64,000 nt of DNA from an uncultured Eubacteriales bacterium (GTDB lineage Bacteria > Bacillota > Clostridia > Christensenellales > Borkfalkiaceae): NCBI GenBank assembly GCA_958421945.1, contig CATZMZ010000003.1:1-64000 (forward strand), in the 5' to 3' direction. A program made the translations under genes and the position numbers. Of the stretch, positions 42,915 to 50,397 are shown one piece after another (position 1 is the stretch's first letter; each line of letters starts with the position of its first letter). The notes beneath the pieces are model-generated. The model was given only the letters and a program-made list of their open reading frames with translations, was not told the DNA's origin and made no database searches.

Positions 42915-43058
42915 ATGAATTCAACCGAAATAGTTTTAATCGCGCTTCTTTTTTTACTGACGAATAATAATACGATAAACAAAACGCAGTTATTGCTGTT
43001 GTTGGCGTTGCTGACGACGAATAGCGGATGCAACTGTTTTAACTCCGCAAACGCATAA
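42915..43058 (+). CDS. 47-residue Leu/Asn-rich peptide
   Basis: A very strong ribosome-binding site (ggaggagg) precedes the ATG of a 47-codon frame starting MNSTEIVLIALLFLLTNNNT and ending CNCFNSANA. It has two short hydrophobic stretches (VLIALLFLL and QLLLLLALL) separated by an Asn-rich turn, and two Cys near the end. This hairpin-like pattern suggests a small membrane-associated peptide. It is divergent from the ArsR repressor, which may control it. No family could be named from memory with certainty. The ribosome-binding site is the main argument that it is real. Confidence 0.6.
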   Translation: MNSTEIVLIALLFLLTNNNTINKTQLLLLLALLTTNSGCNCFNSANA

Positions 43059-43173
43059 CCGCCGCGCCGCCACGAAAGAGCGCATAAATCGCACCGCCAA
43101 ACACTGACAAACTAACGAAAAAAGCAACCCTTACGTCATTCTGACCCCGACCGCCTTTGACGGGCAACTTTTT

Positions 43174-43258
43174 TACGTCATTGCGAGGAAAGGCGTGCGC
43201 CTTCCCTCGCAATGACGTATGGTGGGCATATAATAAAAAAATCCCCTTAAAGAATAAA
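43174..43258. repeat. REP-like dispersed repeat, copy 1
   Basis: An inverted repeat whose arms are tacgtcattgcgagg and cctcgcaatgacgta (43,174-43,219) is followed by ataataaaaaaatcccctta and aagaataa. Reverse-complemented, the same order occurs at about 49,256-49,345, and a partial third copy at about 49,465-49,562. The rest of the 290-bp gap before the next promoter holds no gene that I can support. Confidence 0.7.
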
Positions 43259-43348
43259 ACATTTAAATATACCCGCACCTAACGCGTCGCTTTGAATGCC
43301 GCTTTCGCACGCTCTCGCACAGTTTTTAAAATTTTTTTCCCGCTTTCG

Positions 43349-43377
43349 TTGACTTAACCGTAAAAAAATGTTAAAAT
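43349..43377 (+). promoter_or_regulatory. promoter of the candidate structured RNA
   Basis: TTGACT (43,349-43,354), 17 nt and TAAAAT (43,372-43,377) predict a start at about 43,384. Confidence 0.65.
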
Positions 43378-43383
43378 AAATTT

Positions 43384-43564
43384 GCGACATTATCTGAATA
43401 ATAGGCGTTTTTATCCTTTGTTTACACATACTATATTTCGGTAGAAATATGTGTAGCCTTTTTGTGTAAATTAAGGATTTTGATATCCTTCCGCCAGATA
43501 GTGTCGCAGCTATGCGGAGCGCATATTCTACAGGTGCCGTTTCGTATGAATACGGCACTTTTTT
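43384..43564 (+). ncRNA. candidate structured small RNA of about 180 nt (6S-like?)
   Basis: Between a good promoter and a clear terminator (stem 43,534-43,540 with 43,552-43,558 and six T) lies a sequence with long-range pairing: gacattatctg (43,386-43,396) with cagatagtgtc (43,495-43,505, one G-T), tacacata (43,423-43,430) with tatgtgta (43,448-43,455), and an alternative gtttacac with gtgtaaat. It has no open reading frame and lies 200 nt upstream of a membrane protein gene, too far for a normal leader. Length and nested long-stem shape recall 6S RNA, but no diagnostic 6S sequence was identified. A riboswitch or attenuator for 43,765 is an alternative. Confidence 0.45.
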
Positions 43565-43764
43565 AATTTTTTAAACGCTTTTTGCGGGGTTTTGTCCCGC
43601 TCTCGGGCTTTTACCCCCGGGTTTTGCGTTTTCCTTTTTGCGCTCTCGGTCTTTCGGGTGTTCTCGGGATTTTGACGTTCGCGGACGGGGCGGCTTCGCT
43701 TCGGAGTTGCGCCGTCGTCTATTGTTTTGCACCGCGATTACGGTTTATTTTAAGGAAAAGGGAA

Positions 43765-44328
43765 ATGTCTGACGAAAAAGGTAAGGTTAAAAAATTTAAT
43801 AAGCTTAAAGAGGTTAATAAAAAAGAGTTTGCGGAAAACGAAAACGGTATTTGCGATAACGAAAAAAAGCCCGCCGAATGCGAGCCGCAAACGAATTCTT
43901 TTAATGCCGACAAGAAATTACGCGCTAATTATCGCGTTTATTCGCGCTTGCTTTATCTTATCGCTCTTGCAAGCTTCCTTTACGCCGCCGCCTTGCTGAA
44001 TTTCCACGCGCTTATACCCAACGCCGCGCGCAGCTTCGCAAGCGTCTACGTTACCGCTAAATTGTGCGTTTCGTTCATCGCGGTCGCGCTTAACGTGTGG
44101 CTTGCCGCTTACAAACAGACCAAAGCCTGCATCGTCGCTTCTGCAATTATTTCCTTTCTGTTTATCGCGGTGTTCGTCGTCGATTTTATTTACTTTTTTA
44201 TCCCCGCCTTAAAAAAATGTGAAAATCCCGCTCTTTGCGCTAACGCAATAGCATTCGTTCTTTACCTCTTGTTCTGGAACATTTACGCGTTCACTCTAGT
44301 CCGTCACTTAAAATTGATTAACGAATAG
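43765..44328 (+). CDS. membrane protein of unknown function, four predicted helices
   Basis: The ATG at 43,765 has an aagga site and gives 187 residues. A frame extending 61 codons further upstream has no supported start. Residues 1-60 are charged and soluble (EKGKVKKFNKLKEVNKKEFA). Four hydrophobic helices follow (LLYLIALASFLYAAALLNF, VTAKLCVSFIAVALNVWLA, ACIVASAIISFLFIAVFVVD, ALCANAIAFVLYLLFWNIYA). The topology suggests a small inner-membrane protein with a cytosolic N-terminus. No family was recognised. It converges with the DUF3789-like gene. Confidence 0.65.
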   Translation: MSDEKGKVKKFNKLKEVNKKEFAENENGICDNEKKPAECEPQTNSFNADKKLRANYRVYSRLLYLIALASFLYAAALLNFHALIPNAARSFASVYVTAKLCVSFIAVALNVWLAAYKQTKACIVASAIISFLFIAVFVVDFIYFFIPALKKCENPALCANAIAFVLYLLFWNIYAFTLVRHLKLINE

Positions 44329-44344
44329 CTGCTTTTGCCGTTAT

Positions 44345-44614
44345 TTACTTTATATGCGTTGCCTGCGCCGTTTCTATTTGCGCCGACTTTGACGCTTGTA
44401 CCGCTTGCGCAACTTGCGTTATTTGCGCCGCTTGCGTAACTTGCGCCGAATTTACGGGTTGCGCGGATTTTTCCGTCGCGGTTTGATTAAACGCCGCCGC
44501 GTCCTTTCGTTCGCTTTTCTTCGGGCGACCGACCTTCCCCGCAAGCAATAACGAAAAAATTACAAAACCCGCGTTCGCGCCGACGATAACGCCGAAAATA
44601 AAACCTATCAACAT
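44345..44614 (-). CDS. small single-helix membrane protein with Ala/Gln-rich tail (DUF3789-like)
   Basis: The 89-residue protein has one N-terminal transmembrane helix (MLIGFIFGVIVGANAGFVIF), like the DUF3789 group of small Firmicute proteins, followed by a basic KVGRPKKSERK segment and a low-complexity tail of repeated AQ-V/I-T-Q units (AQVTQAAQITQVAQAVQ). The tail is encoded by short near-repeats rich in gcaa and tt(g/t), which probably expand and contract by slippage. Function unknown. Confidence 0.6.
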   Translation of the reverse strand: MLIGFIFGVIVGANAGFVIFSLLLAGKVGRPKKSERKDAAAFNQTATEKSAQPVNSAQVTQAAQITQVAQAVQASKSAQIETAQATHIK

Positions 44615-44719
44615 ATTTTACCTCTGCGTAAATTATTCACCAAAGGTTAAACTTTTATTCTCACTTTTCCGCGTTTTCGGAATTATTCTTCCATTTTGCA
44701 TATTCGCTTAATCGCCGTT

Positions 44720-44953
44720 CTATTCGGGCAGTGCGGAAAAAGAACGCAAACAATTCGCGCAAAAGCTTATGTTTACGGCAAAGCTGTCGCCCGCGCGCGT
44801 TATGCTTAACAACGGTTCGCCTTTATAATCAAAATAATCGCGCAGCAACGCGTCTAAATCCTTTAACAAAAGCTCTGAAAATTCTTCTTTCGTGTTCAGC
44901 CTGTCGTGCCGTATCAGCTCCTCCATTCTGCTTAAATCGCTCTGCTTCTTCAT
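44720..44953 (-). CDS. minE: MinE-like cell division topological specificity factor
   Basis: The 77-residue protein begins MKKQSDLSRMEELIRHDRLN. The segment around EELIRHDRLNTKEEFSELLL corresponds to the MinD-contact helix of MinE (usually RLxxIxxHDR), and GEPLLSITRAGDSFAVNISF to the dimer beta-strands. It is clearly diverged and slightly short compared with the usual 85-90 residues, and ends with an unusual CANCLRSF segment. The start overlaps the minD stop by 4 nt, which strongly supports the assignment. MinE drives MinD off the membrane to position the division site. Confidence 0.75.
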   Translation of the reverse strand: MKKQSDLSRMEELIRHDRLNTKEEFSELLLKDLDALLRDYFDYKGEPLLSITRAGDSFAVNISFCANCLRSFSALPE

Positions 44954-45738
44954 ATACTCTTTTTTATACTCCTTCTGATGCTCCCGAAAAATCCGCAGTA
45001 CTTCTTCGTTACGTCAAAAAGCTTTTCCGTTTTCCGTTTTAGATTATTCGCAAGTATTTTATACGCCTTATACGCTTCCGTCCCGCGCGGCAACGAATAT
45101 CCGCTATACAAAAACACGTCGTCCTCCTCGGGCAATACCCCCATTAACGGCGTTTTCAGTAACGCTTCTATATCACGCGGATACATCATCTTTCCGTCCA
45201 ACATCAGGTCGCCCCGCGCTCTGTTTACTATTAAACCAGTAAAATCGGGTTTGTAACTTTTTAACACGGCTAACGCTTTGTCCGCGTCGCGCAGGCTCGG
45301 TAACGACGGCGTTGCCACCACTAACGCTTCGTCCGCACACGATACCGCGCGGTGAAACCCCACGTCTATCCCCGCGGGACAATCGAGCAATACGTAATCG
45401 AATACTTCCGATAAACTCTCTACTATCAGCTTTATTTGCTGACCCGTTACCGGCGATGACGGCAACAGCCCGCCCGACGGCAATACGAACAGGTTTTTTC
45501 TGTCGTTATCCTGCACGAGCGCTTGCTTTACCCTGCACCGCCCCTCTAATATGTCCTTTATATCGTATACGACTTTGTTCTCTACCCCCATTACCACGTC
45601 AAGATTGTTTAATCCGAAATCCACGTCGATTAACGCGACGCGTTCGCCGGTCGCGGCAAGCGCCTGACCGAGATTCGCCGTAACTGTGGTTTTCCCTACT
45701 CCGCCTTTGCCGGAGGTAACAACGATTTTCCTCGCCAC
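44950..45738 (-). CDS. minD: septum site-determining protein MinD
   Basis: The 262-residue ParA-type ATPase has the deviant Walker A KGGVGKTTVTANLG, switch I/II region VLLDCPAGIDVGFHRAV and Walker B-like VALIDVDFGLNNLDVVMG. The C-terminal amphipathic membrane-binding helix is GFFGSIRRSIKKSI. It starts with GTG after gaggga. Paired with minE, it sets the division plane. A minC gene is not adjacent and not in this window. Confidence 0.95.
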   Translation of the reverse strand: MARKIVVTSGKGGVGKTTVTANLGQALAATGERVALIDVDFGLNNLDVVMGVENKVVYDIKDILEGRCRVKQALVQDNDRKNLFVLPSGGLLPSSPVTGQQIKLIVESLSEVFDYVLLDCPAGIDVGFHRAVSCADEALVVATPSLPSLRDADKALAVLKSYKPDFTGLIVNRARGDLMLDGKMMYPRDIEALLKTPLMGVLPEEDDVFLYSGYSLPRGTEAYKAYKILANNLKRKTEKLFDVTKKYCGFFGSIRRSIKKSI

Positions 45739-45824
45739 TTTTATTCCCTCGTTTACTCGCGGTTGATTCCCCGCGTTTTCGGTTATCGCGATTTCCGCTT
45801 TTAAGCTTTTCGCGGTTATTATAT

Positions 45825-45870
45825 AAAAAATAAACCCGCAAATTTTGCCTTTTCAAACAATTATTTGCGG
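45825..45870 (-). terminator. terminator of the MreB-like gene
   Basis: ccgcaaat (45,836-45,843) pairs with atttgcgg (45,863-45,870). On the minus strand the stem is followed by gtttattttttat. It separates the MreB-like gene from minD. Confidence 0.7.
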
Positions 45871-45917
45871 ATTTTTATCGAAAATATTTTGGCGAGTGCT
45901 TCAAAAACACCCTGCCG

Positions 45918-46922
45918 TTATCTTGTGGATATGGTTATTTTTTTAAGTAAAGACGGGTTGGAAATTGCCATTCCGCCGCCCAGCGCGTTGGCGTAAAGCC
46001 CGTCCTCGGCAACGTTGACTTTCACGTCGAAAACCTGCTCGTAATAACGTTTAAGCCCGTATACTGCGGACGGCGCGCCCGAAACGTACACGCCCGACCT
46101 GCGTATTTCCGACGATACTTCCGGCGGCAGCTTTCGCAGTAAATTCAAGGCGATTTCGGCGATTTTGTCGTAATACCTCTTTACGGGGTAAAACATATCG
46201 GACGCCTTAACCGAAAACGCGCGCGGCGTTCCCTCTCTTAAATCCCTGCCGTTCACGACCGTAGTCAGAGTGTCGCTTTCCTCTAAACTGCCCACCTCTT
46301 TTTTTATCCTTTCCGCCGACTGCAAGCCTATCTGCATACCGTAATTCTCGGCAATGTAATCTATTAAGTCGGTGTTTATCTTGTTTCCGCCGAAATTAAC
46401 CGACACGCCCGCGATAATTCCGTCAAGCGATAACGCCGCAATACTCGTCGTGCCGCCGCCCATGTCGATAACGAAACACGGGTCGCTGTCGTTCACGGGG
46501 ATTCTCTGCCCTAACGCCGATAACAACGGACTTTCGGCAAAGCACACCCTGCCTATGCCCGACCTTTTGGCAACGCGCGTCAATTTTTCCACCATGTCGG
46601 CAGTTACGCCGCAGGGCACGGAAAATAAAGCGAACGCGCCCGAAAACCCGCTCGCGTACGTTTTTTTCAAAAATCCCGAAAGAACCTCGCACGCAACGCG
46701 CTCGTTCACGATTTCACCCTCGAACACGGGAAACACCATTTTCGTTCCCGAACCGGTTTTCCCCACGAGCTTATACGCGTCCGCGCCGATTGCTTTAACC
46801 TCACCCCTTCCGCCGTCCGCAACCGCGGCAACAGTAGGCTCGCTTAAAACCAAGCCGCTTCCCGCCTTGTAAATGTTTGTACGTACGCTGTCGAAGTCTA
46901 TCGCATATTTTTCGGTAGCCAT
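45918..46922 (-). CDS. MreB/Mbl-family cell-shape protein, divergent
   Basis: This 334-residue protein has the actin-like fold of MreB: N-terminal YAIDFDSVRTNIYKAGSGLV with LSEPTVAAV, the second phosphate loop CFVIDMGGGTTSIAALS, GGNKINTDLIDYI, and the adenosine motif VSGAPSAVYGL. The first phosphate loop, normally DLGTANT, reads DFDSVRT, so nucleotide binding could be weakened. The usual ALGQRIPV region replaces the AIGAGLP-like membrane-near motif. It lies next to minD/minE without mreC or mreD, which suggests a second, specialised MreB paralogue. A strict FtsA identity is not supported. Confidence 0.8.
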   Translation of the reverse strand: MATEKYAIDFDSVRTNIYKAGSGLVLSEPTVAAVADGGRGEVKAIGADAYKLVGKTGSGTKMVFPVFEGEIVNERVACEVLSGFLKKTYASGFSGAFALFSVPCGVTADMVEKLTRVAKRSGIGRVCFAESPLLSALGQRIPVNDSDPCFVIDMGGGTTSIAALSLDGIIAGVSVNFGGNKINTDLIDYIAENYGMQIGLQSAERIKKEVGSLEESDTLTTVVNGRDLREGTPRAFSVKASDMFYPVKRYYDKIAEIALNLLRKLPPEVSSEIRRSGVYVSGAPSAVYGLKRYYEQVFDVKVNVAEDGLYANALGGGMAISNPSLLKKITISTR

Positions 46923-47070
46923 ATCTCTTTCTCTCGCTTTCGCTTTTATTATCGTTTATTCTTTCGTTTTAACCTTTACGCCCTCGGTTTGCCCAAATCG
47001 GCTTTTACGCCGCCGTTTTGTCCGATTAAGCTATTGCCCTCGTTTTACCCGATTTCCCCGGAATAAAACG

Positions 47071-47096
47071 AACGCCGTGATATTATTCACAGCGTT
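47071..47096 (-). terminator. terminator of the ppx gene
   Basis: aacgccgtga (47,071-47,080) pairs with tcacagcgtt (47,087-47,096) with one mismatch. On the minus strand it is followed by cgttttattcc. It lies 10 nt after the ppx stop codon. Confidence 0.6.
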
Positions 47097-47106
47097 TTTA
47101 TCGTTA

Positions 47107-48621
47107 TCAAAGAATTTCCAGATTTTTCCTGAACACTTTTCTGAAATCCGGACCGACTTCCAACGCGGAATTGATTTCAAGCGTGGCGTCGCTGTCCGTT
47201 TCCGTTTTCATAATAACCGAATCGCCCAGAATATCGCAGTTAATGCCCGTGATAATGGAAGAAAGACTTCTGTCGAGGCTGCTTGCGATTCTCAAAATAA
47301 CGCCCATCTTTCTCACCGCGTCGATATCTTCGTCGGTAACAAGATCGCGGTAACGCGACCAGTCGAGCGGGTTAATATCGTCAATGCCCGTGCAGGAACA
47401 CACGAACGACGCCATAACCAAATCCCTGTGACTGATGCCGTATATATTAGAGTTAAGCACGATATACGCGCTGTGCTTTTCAAAGTTATAGAAACCCACT
47501 TTCTTGCCCGATTCGTAAATAAACGCCGCAACTTTAAGGATTTTGAGATACTGTCTCGGGAATTTATGCAGCACGCGGAGCTGCTTGAACAGTTGAACGG
47601 ACAACGCAACCGTTTGCTCAACGTGTTTGCGGTTACACCCGAAAAAGTCCACCAAAGTGTTAAGGCTGAACGTAAGAACGTCCGAAATAGGCTTGTCAAT
47701 CGTAGACGGTACGGCGTAATTGAACATAATGCCCGTACGCAAACCGCTGCCGCTTATAACCATATCCTTTAAGCCCATATACTGCTTAAACGCCGAAATT
47801 TCCGCAAACGCCGCGGGCAGAATGTCCGCCCTGCCGCTCGATAATCCGCGAATTTTCTTCTTTCTATCAATGTCAAGACTTTTCAGCAAGTCGTAAACGT
47901 GGTTGAAATCGTTATCGTGCACGACGTAGTTATGTAAGGTTTTAAGCGGATATTTTTTCATAATCTTGGTCATACGGCAAAGATTTCTGAAAGAGCCGCC
48001 GACGCCTATAAGCTGCACCTCGGGGTCAACGGTTTTAAGCCATTCTATGCGGCTTAACTGTTCGTTAAAGAACTCCTCCACCTTGGCGGCTTGCTGTTCG
48101 GGGGTAAGCCCGTCCTCCGCAAAAAGCTCCGTTAAAGTAATCGCGCCGAAAGGCAACGTTTCGTAATTCAGCAAATTACGGCGGTTATAATAAATGATTT
48201 TAGTGCTGCCGCCGCCGATTTCGAGAATAAGACCTTTCGGGATATCCATCGTATTGATAACGCCGCGGTACACGTAAATCGCCTCTTCCTCCGCCGACAA
48301 CACGCGAAGTTTTATGCCGCAAGTTGCGGAAACCTCGTCTAAAAAGCTTCTCTGGTTTTTAGCGCGTCTTACCGCCGCCGTCGCAACCGCAATGATGCGT
48401 TCGATACCGTTCACGTCGCAAAGCTTGCGGAACATTTTAAGCGTCCTTAACGTTTCCTGAATTCTCGCGGGCTTTAAAAAACCGTCCCTTTCCATACCCT
48501 CGCCGAGCCTCGGCGCTTCTTTAAGCTGGTCCACAATCTGAAAGTGTCCGTTTTCCATCACGTCCACTAATAACAATCTCGCCGTATTCGAGCCGAGGTC
48601 GATTATCGCAATTCTTTCCAA
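47107..48621 (-). CDS. ppx: Ppx/GppA-family exopolyphosphatase
   Basis: The actin-fold phosphatase has ERIAIIDLGSNTARLLLVDV (phosphate 1), VATAAVRRAKN, the second loop LILEIGGGSTKIIYYNRR and GVGGSFRNL, and a C-terminal HD-like helical domain. The TTG at 48,621 is preferred because aggtg lies 7 nt before it and homologues start at MERIAIID. A GTG three codons upstream (48,630) would overlap that site. It cleaves terminal phosphate from polyphosphate or pppGpp. The upstream 230 bp contain an AT-rich promoter region with a TATAAT but no other gene. Confidence 0.9.
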   Translation of the reverse strand: MERIAIIDLGSNTARLLLVDVMENGHFQIVDQLKEAPRLGEGMERDGFLKPARIQETLRTLKMFRKLCDVNGIERIIAVATAAVRRAKNQRSFLDEVSATCGIKLRVLSAEEEAIYVYRGVINTMDIPKGLILEIGGGSTKIIYYNRRNLLNYETLPFGAITLTELFAEDGLTPEQQAAKVEEFFNEQLSRIEWLKTVDPEVQLIGVGGSFRNLCRMTKIMKKYPLKTLHNYVVHDNDFNHVYDLLKSLDIDRKKKIRGLSSGRADILPAAFAEISAFKQYMGLKDMVISGSGLRTGIMFNYAVPSTIDKPISDVLTFSLNTLVDFFGCNRKHVEQTVALSVQLFKQLRVLHKFPRQYLKILKVAAFIYESGKKVGFYNFEKHSAYIVLNSNIYGISHRDLVMASFVCSCTGIDDINPLDWSRYRDLVTDEDIDAVRKMGVILRIASSLDRSLSSIITGINCDILGDSVIMKTETDSDATLEINSALEVGPDFRKVFRKNLEIL

Positions 48622-48857
48622 AATATTCACCTATATATAATGTCTTTATTTTTTATTTACGCATAGATTATACCACACGCGCAAGGCTTTGTACAGTTGT
48701 TTTTTAATTTTTGTGCATTTTTTTGGTAAATTATTTTTATTTCTAAATTATTTTAAGTTTTTTGCTAATTTTCTTTACATTATTAAAGTTTTTGGCGTTT
48801 TTTCTTAAATCACAATTTAACAAAACGGCTAAAATACGGTTAGCAAGTTGCACAAAT

Positions 48858-49235
48858 TTACTTTTGATTTTTAGGAGCTTTTAAACCGCAGATAATCTGA
48901 AAAACCGACAGGGCAAACAAAAAGCCGCCGAAGCATTTTTTAAGCGCGTCGCCGCTTAAAGCACGCGCAAGGTACACACCGAGAACGCAGGTAAACAACC
49001 CCGGCAACACGATTATCAGCACGCTTTTGAATTTCACGTACCCGTTTTTTATATGAATTATCAGCGCAACGACCGCCATAGGGATAAACGAGATAAGGTT
49101 TATCGCCTGCGCGGTGTGCTGTCCCACGTCGTAAAAAATCGACAGCAACGGAATCAGCACCGTTCCGCCGCCCATTCCCATACCGCCGAGAATACCGCCC
49201 AGCACCCCCGCGATTCCGTACCATACATATTGCAT
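48858..49235 (-). CDS. half-size TauE/SafE-family membrane protein
   Basis: This 125-residue protein has three to four hydrophobic helices and the TauE/SafE repeat signature GVLGGILGGMGMGGGTVLIP. Full-length family members have about 250 residues made of two such halves, so this is a single half. A second half-size gene is encoded nearby at 49,702-50,133, and the two may assemble as a heterodimer. The family exports sulfite or sulfonates and related anions, substrate unknown here. It has an aggagg ribosome-binding site. Confidence 0.82.
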   Translation of the reverse strand: MQYVWYGIAGVLGGILGGMGMGGGTVLIPLLSIFYDVGQHTAQAINLISFIPMAVVALIIHIKNGYVKFKSVLIIVLPGLFTCVLGVYLARALSGDALKKCFGGFLFALSVFQIICGLKAPKNQK

Positions 49236-49255
49236 AAAAACCTCCTCAAAACCCT

Positions 49256-49345
49256 TTAATCCCCTTACTCTTTAAGGGGATTTTTATTATATACCTACCT
49301 TACGTCATTACGAGGAAAGGCGCACGCCTTGACGTGGTAATCCCC
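49256..49345. repeat. REP-like dispersed repeat, copy 2
   Basis: It consists of a hairpin ccccttactctttaagggg, then atttttattatatacctacc, then acgtcattacgagg and a GC-rich arm. It is the reverse complement of the arrangement at 43,174-43,258. It belongs to the 466-bp gene-free gap between the two TauE genes. Confidence 0.65.
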
Positions 49346-49449
49346 GCGGCAGCGTTATAATATCTTTCTTGTTACAAGGTCGTTTTGTAAGGAATAGGGA
49401 CTGTTTTTAAAGTCCGTTCCTAACCCCTAAAAACCCCTTACCCTGAAAA

Positions 49450-49562
49450 CTCCTCAAAACCCCTTTATCCCCTTATTCTTTAAGGGGATTTTACTAAAGA
49501 TAGTAATATTGTCGCTGCCGCGGAGATTGCCACGGCTTTTTCAAAGCCTCGCAATGACGTGA
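49450..49562. repeat. REP-like dispersed repeat, copy 3, with duplicated hairpin
   Basis: ctcctcaaaaccc-type sequence and the hairpin ccccttattctttaagggg repeat those at 49,243-49,277. A longer inverted sequence ending cctcgcaatgacgt follows. The rest of the gap (49,345-49,450 and 49,562-49,701) has no recognisable gene. Confidence 0.6.
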
Positions 49563-49701
49563 TGTAAAAACTTTAACTTTATTCCTGTCATACCGGGCTT
49601 TGCCCGCTTTGAACACGCCTGCGAAGCATCTTTTTTCGTTATTACAAACTGCAAAGCGGCAACCGTAATGACGCACTGACGTAAAAAATCAGTATTTTCG
49701 C

Positions 49702-50133
49702 TCAAAAAAACAGCATTTTTATCCCCGCAGCCGCCATTACGACCGAAAATATTATTATCACCCATTTTGACGACAACTTTTTTAATAACAACGCCCCGAG
49801 CGTGCCGCCGACTATTACGCCCGCCGTCACCGGCAATCCCGCCTGCCACCTGAACACGCCGAACGCCGCATAAAACAACCCGCTTAACACGGATAGCGGC
49901 AAAATTATCAGTATCGCGGTTGCGTGCGCGTTTTTAGGCTGCATTTTCAGCAAAAAAACGAGCATCGGCACGACTATCATTCCGCCGCCACCGCCGAACA
50001 AACCGTTTACAAGCCCCGCCGCAACGCCCGTCAACACGGAAAAAAGCGTTTCGTGCCGAACGCCGTCCGCCCCCGCAACTTGTCGATCACGCTTTGCCGC
50101 ACGTGGCGAATTTTTCTTAATTTTCTGTTCCAT
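49702..50133 (-). CDS. half-size TauE/SafE-family membrane protein
   Basis: The 143-residue protein has a basic N-terminus and then a TauE-type half with GLVNGLFGGGGGMIVVPMLV, NAHATAILIILPLSVLSGLF and a final helix. It resembles the first half of a complete transporter, while the downstream neighbour is another single half. Two half-size genes in tandem separated by repeat-rich DNA could be a split pair or an ancient fission of one gene. Confidence 0.82.
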   Translation of the reverse strand: MEQKIKKNSPRAAKRDRQVAGADGVRHETLFSVLTGVAAGLVNGLFGGGGGMIVVPMLVFLLKMQPKNAHATAILIILPLSVLSGLFYAAFGVFRWQAGLPVTAGVIVGGTLGALLLKKLSSKWVIIIFSVVMAAAGIKMLFF

Positions 50134-50209
50134 ACGCGATTATTTTGGGCAATTAAAAAAAATTTATATAAAATTTTGGTACAATTCGCGATAAAGTTAT
50201 TTATTAAAG

Positions 50210-50238
50210 TTGATTTTTACGGCGAAATGCTATATAAT
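50210..50238 (+). promoter_or_regulatory. promoter of the giant lipoprotein gene
   Basis: TTGATT (50,210-50,215), a 17-nt spacer and TATAAT (50,233-50,238) precede a 5' leader of about 155 nt that carries three near-copies of ggattata(ttattc) between 50,300 and 50,343. No riboswitch signature was recognised in it. Confidence 0.7.
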
Positions 50239-50397
50239 GGTTTCATACTCTGTTATATATAGTTTAAACCGTGCCGTAAAAACGCGGCGGGTTCGGCAGG
50301 ATTATATTATTCGGGATTATACCGTTCGGGATTATATTATTCTCGTTTGCTATACGAAACGGAGAAAGAACAGCAACTTATAATAAAGGTGAATTGT

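Noticed and set aside
42689..43033. 114-codon hydrophobic frame overlapping the ArsR start by 4 nt
   Set aside because: It covers the divergent promoter region and the 47-residue peptide on the other strand. It has no ribosome-binding site, and its Phe-rich character comes from reading A/T-rich DNA backwards.
43582..43764. N-terminal extension of the 187-residue membrane protein
   Set aside because: The sequence before 43,765 is leader DNA after the RNA terminator, whereas 43,765 has a good ribosome-binding site.
45918..46922. FtsA identity for the actin-like protein
   Set aside because: It lacks the SHS2/1C insertion and the C-terminal membrane helix of FtsA, and the order of motifs follows MreB.
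50239..50397. Riboswitch in the leader of the giant lipoprotein gene
   Set aside because: The leader has direct repeats of ggattata but no recognised aptamer and no terminator/antiterminator pair.
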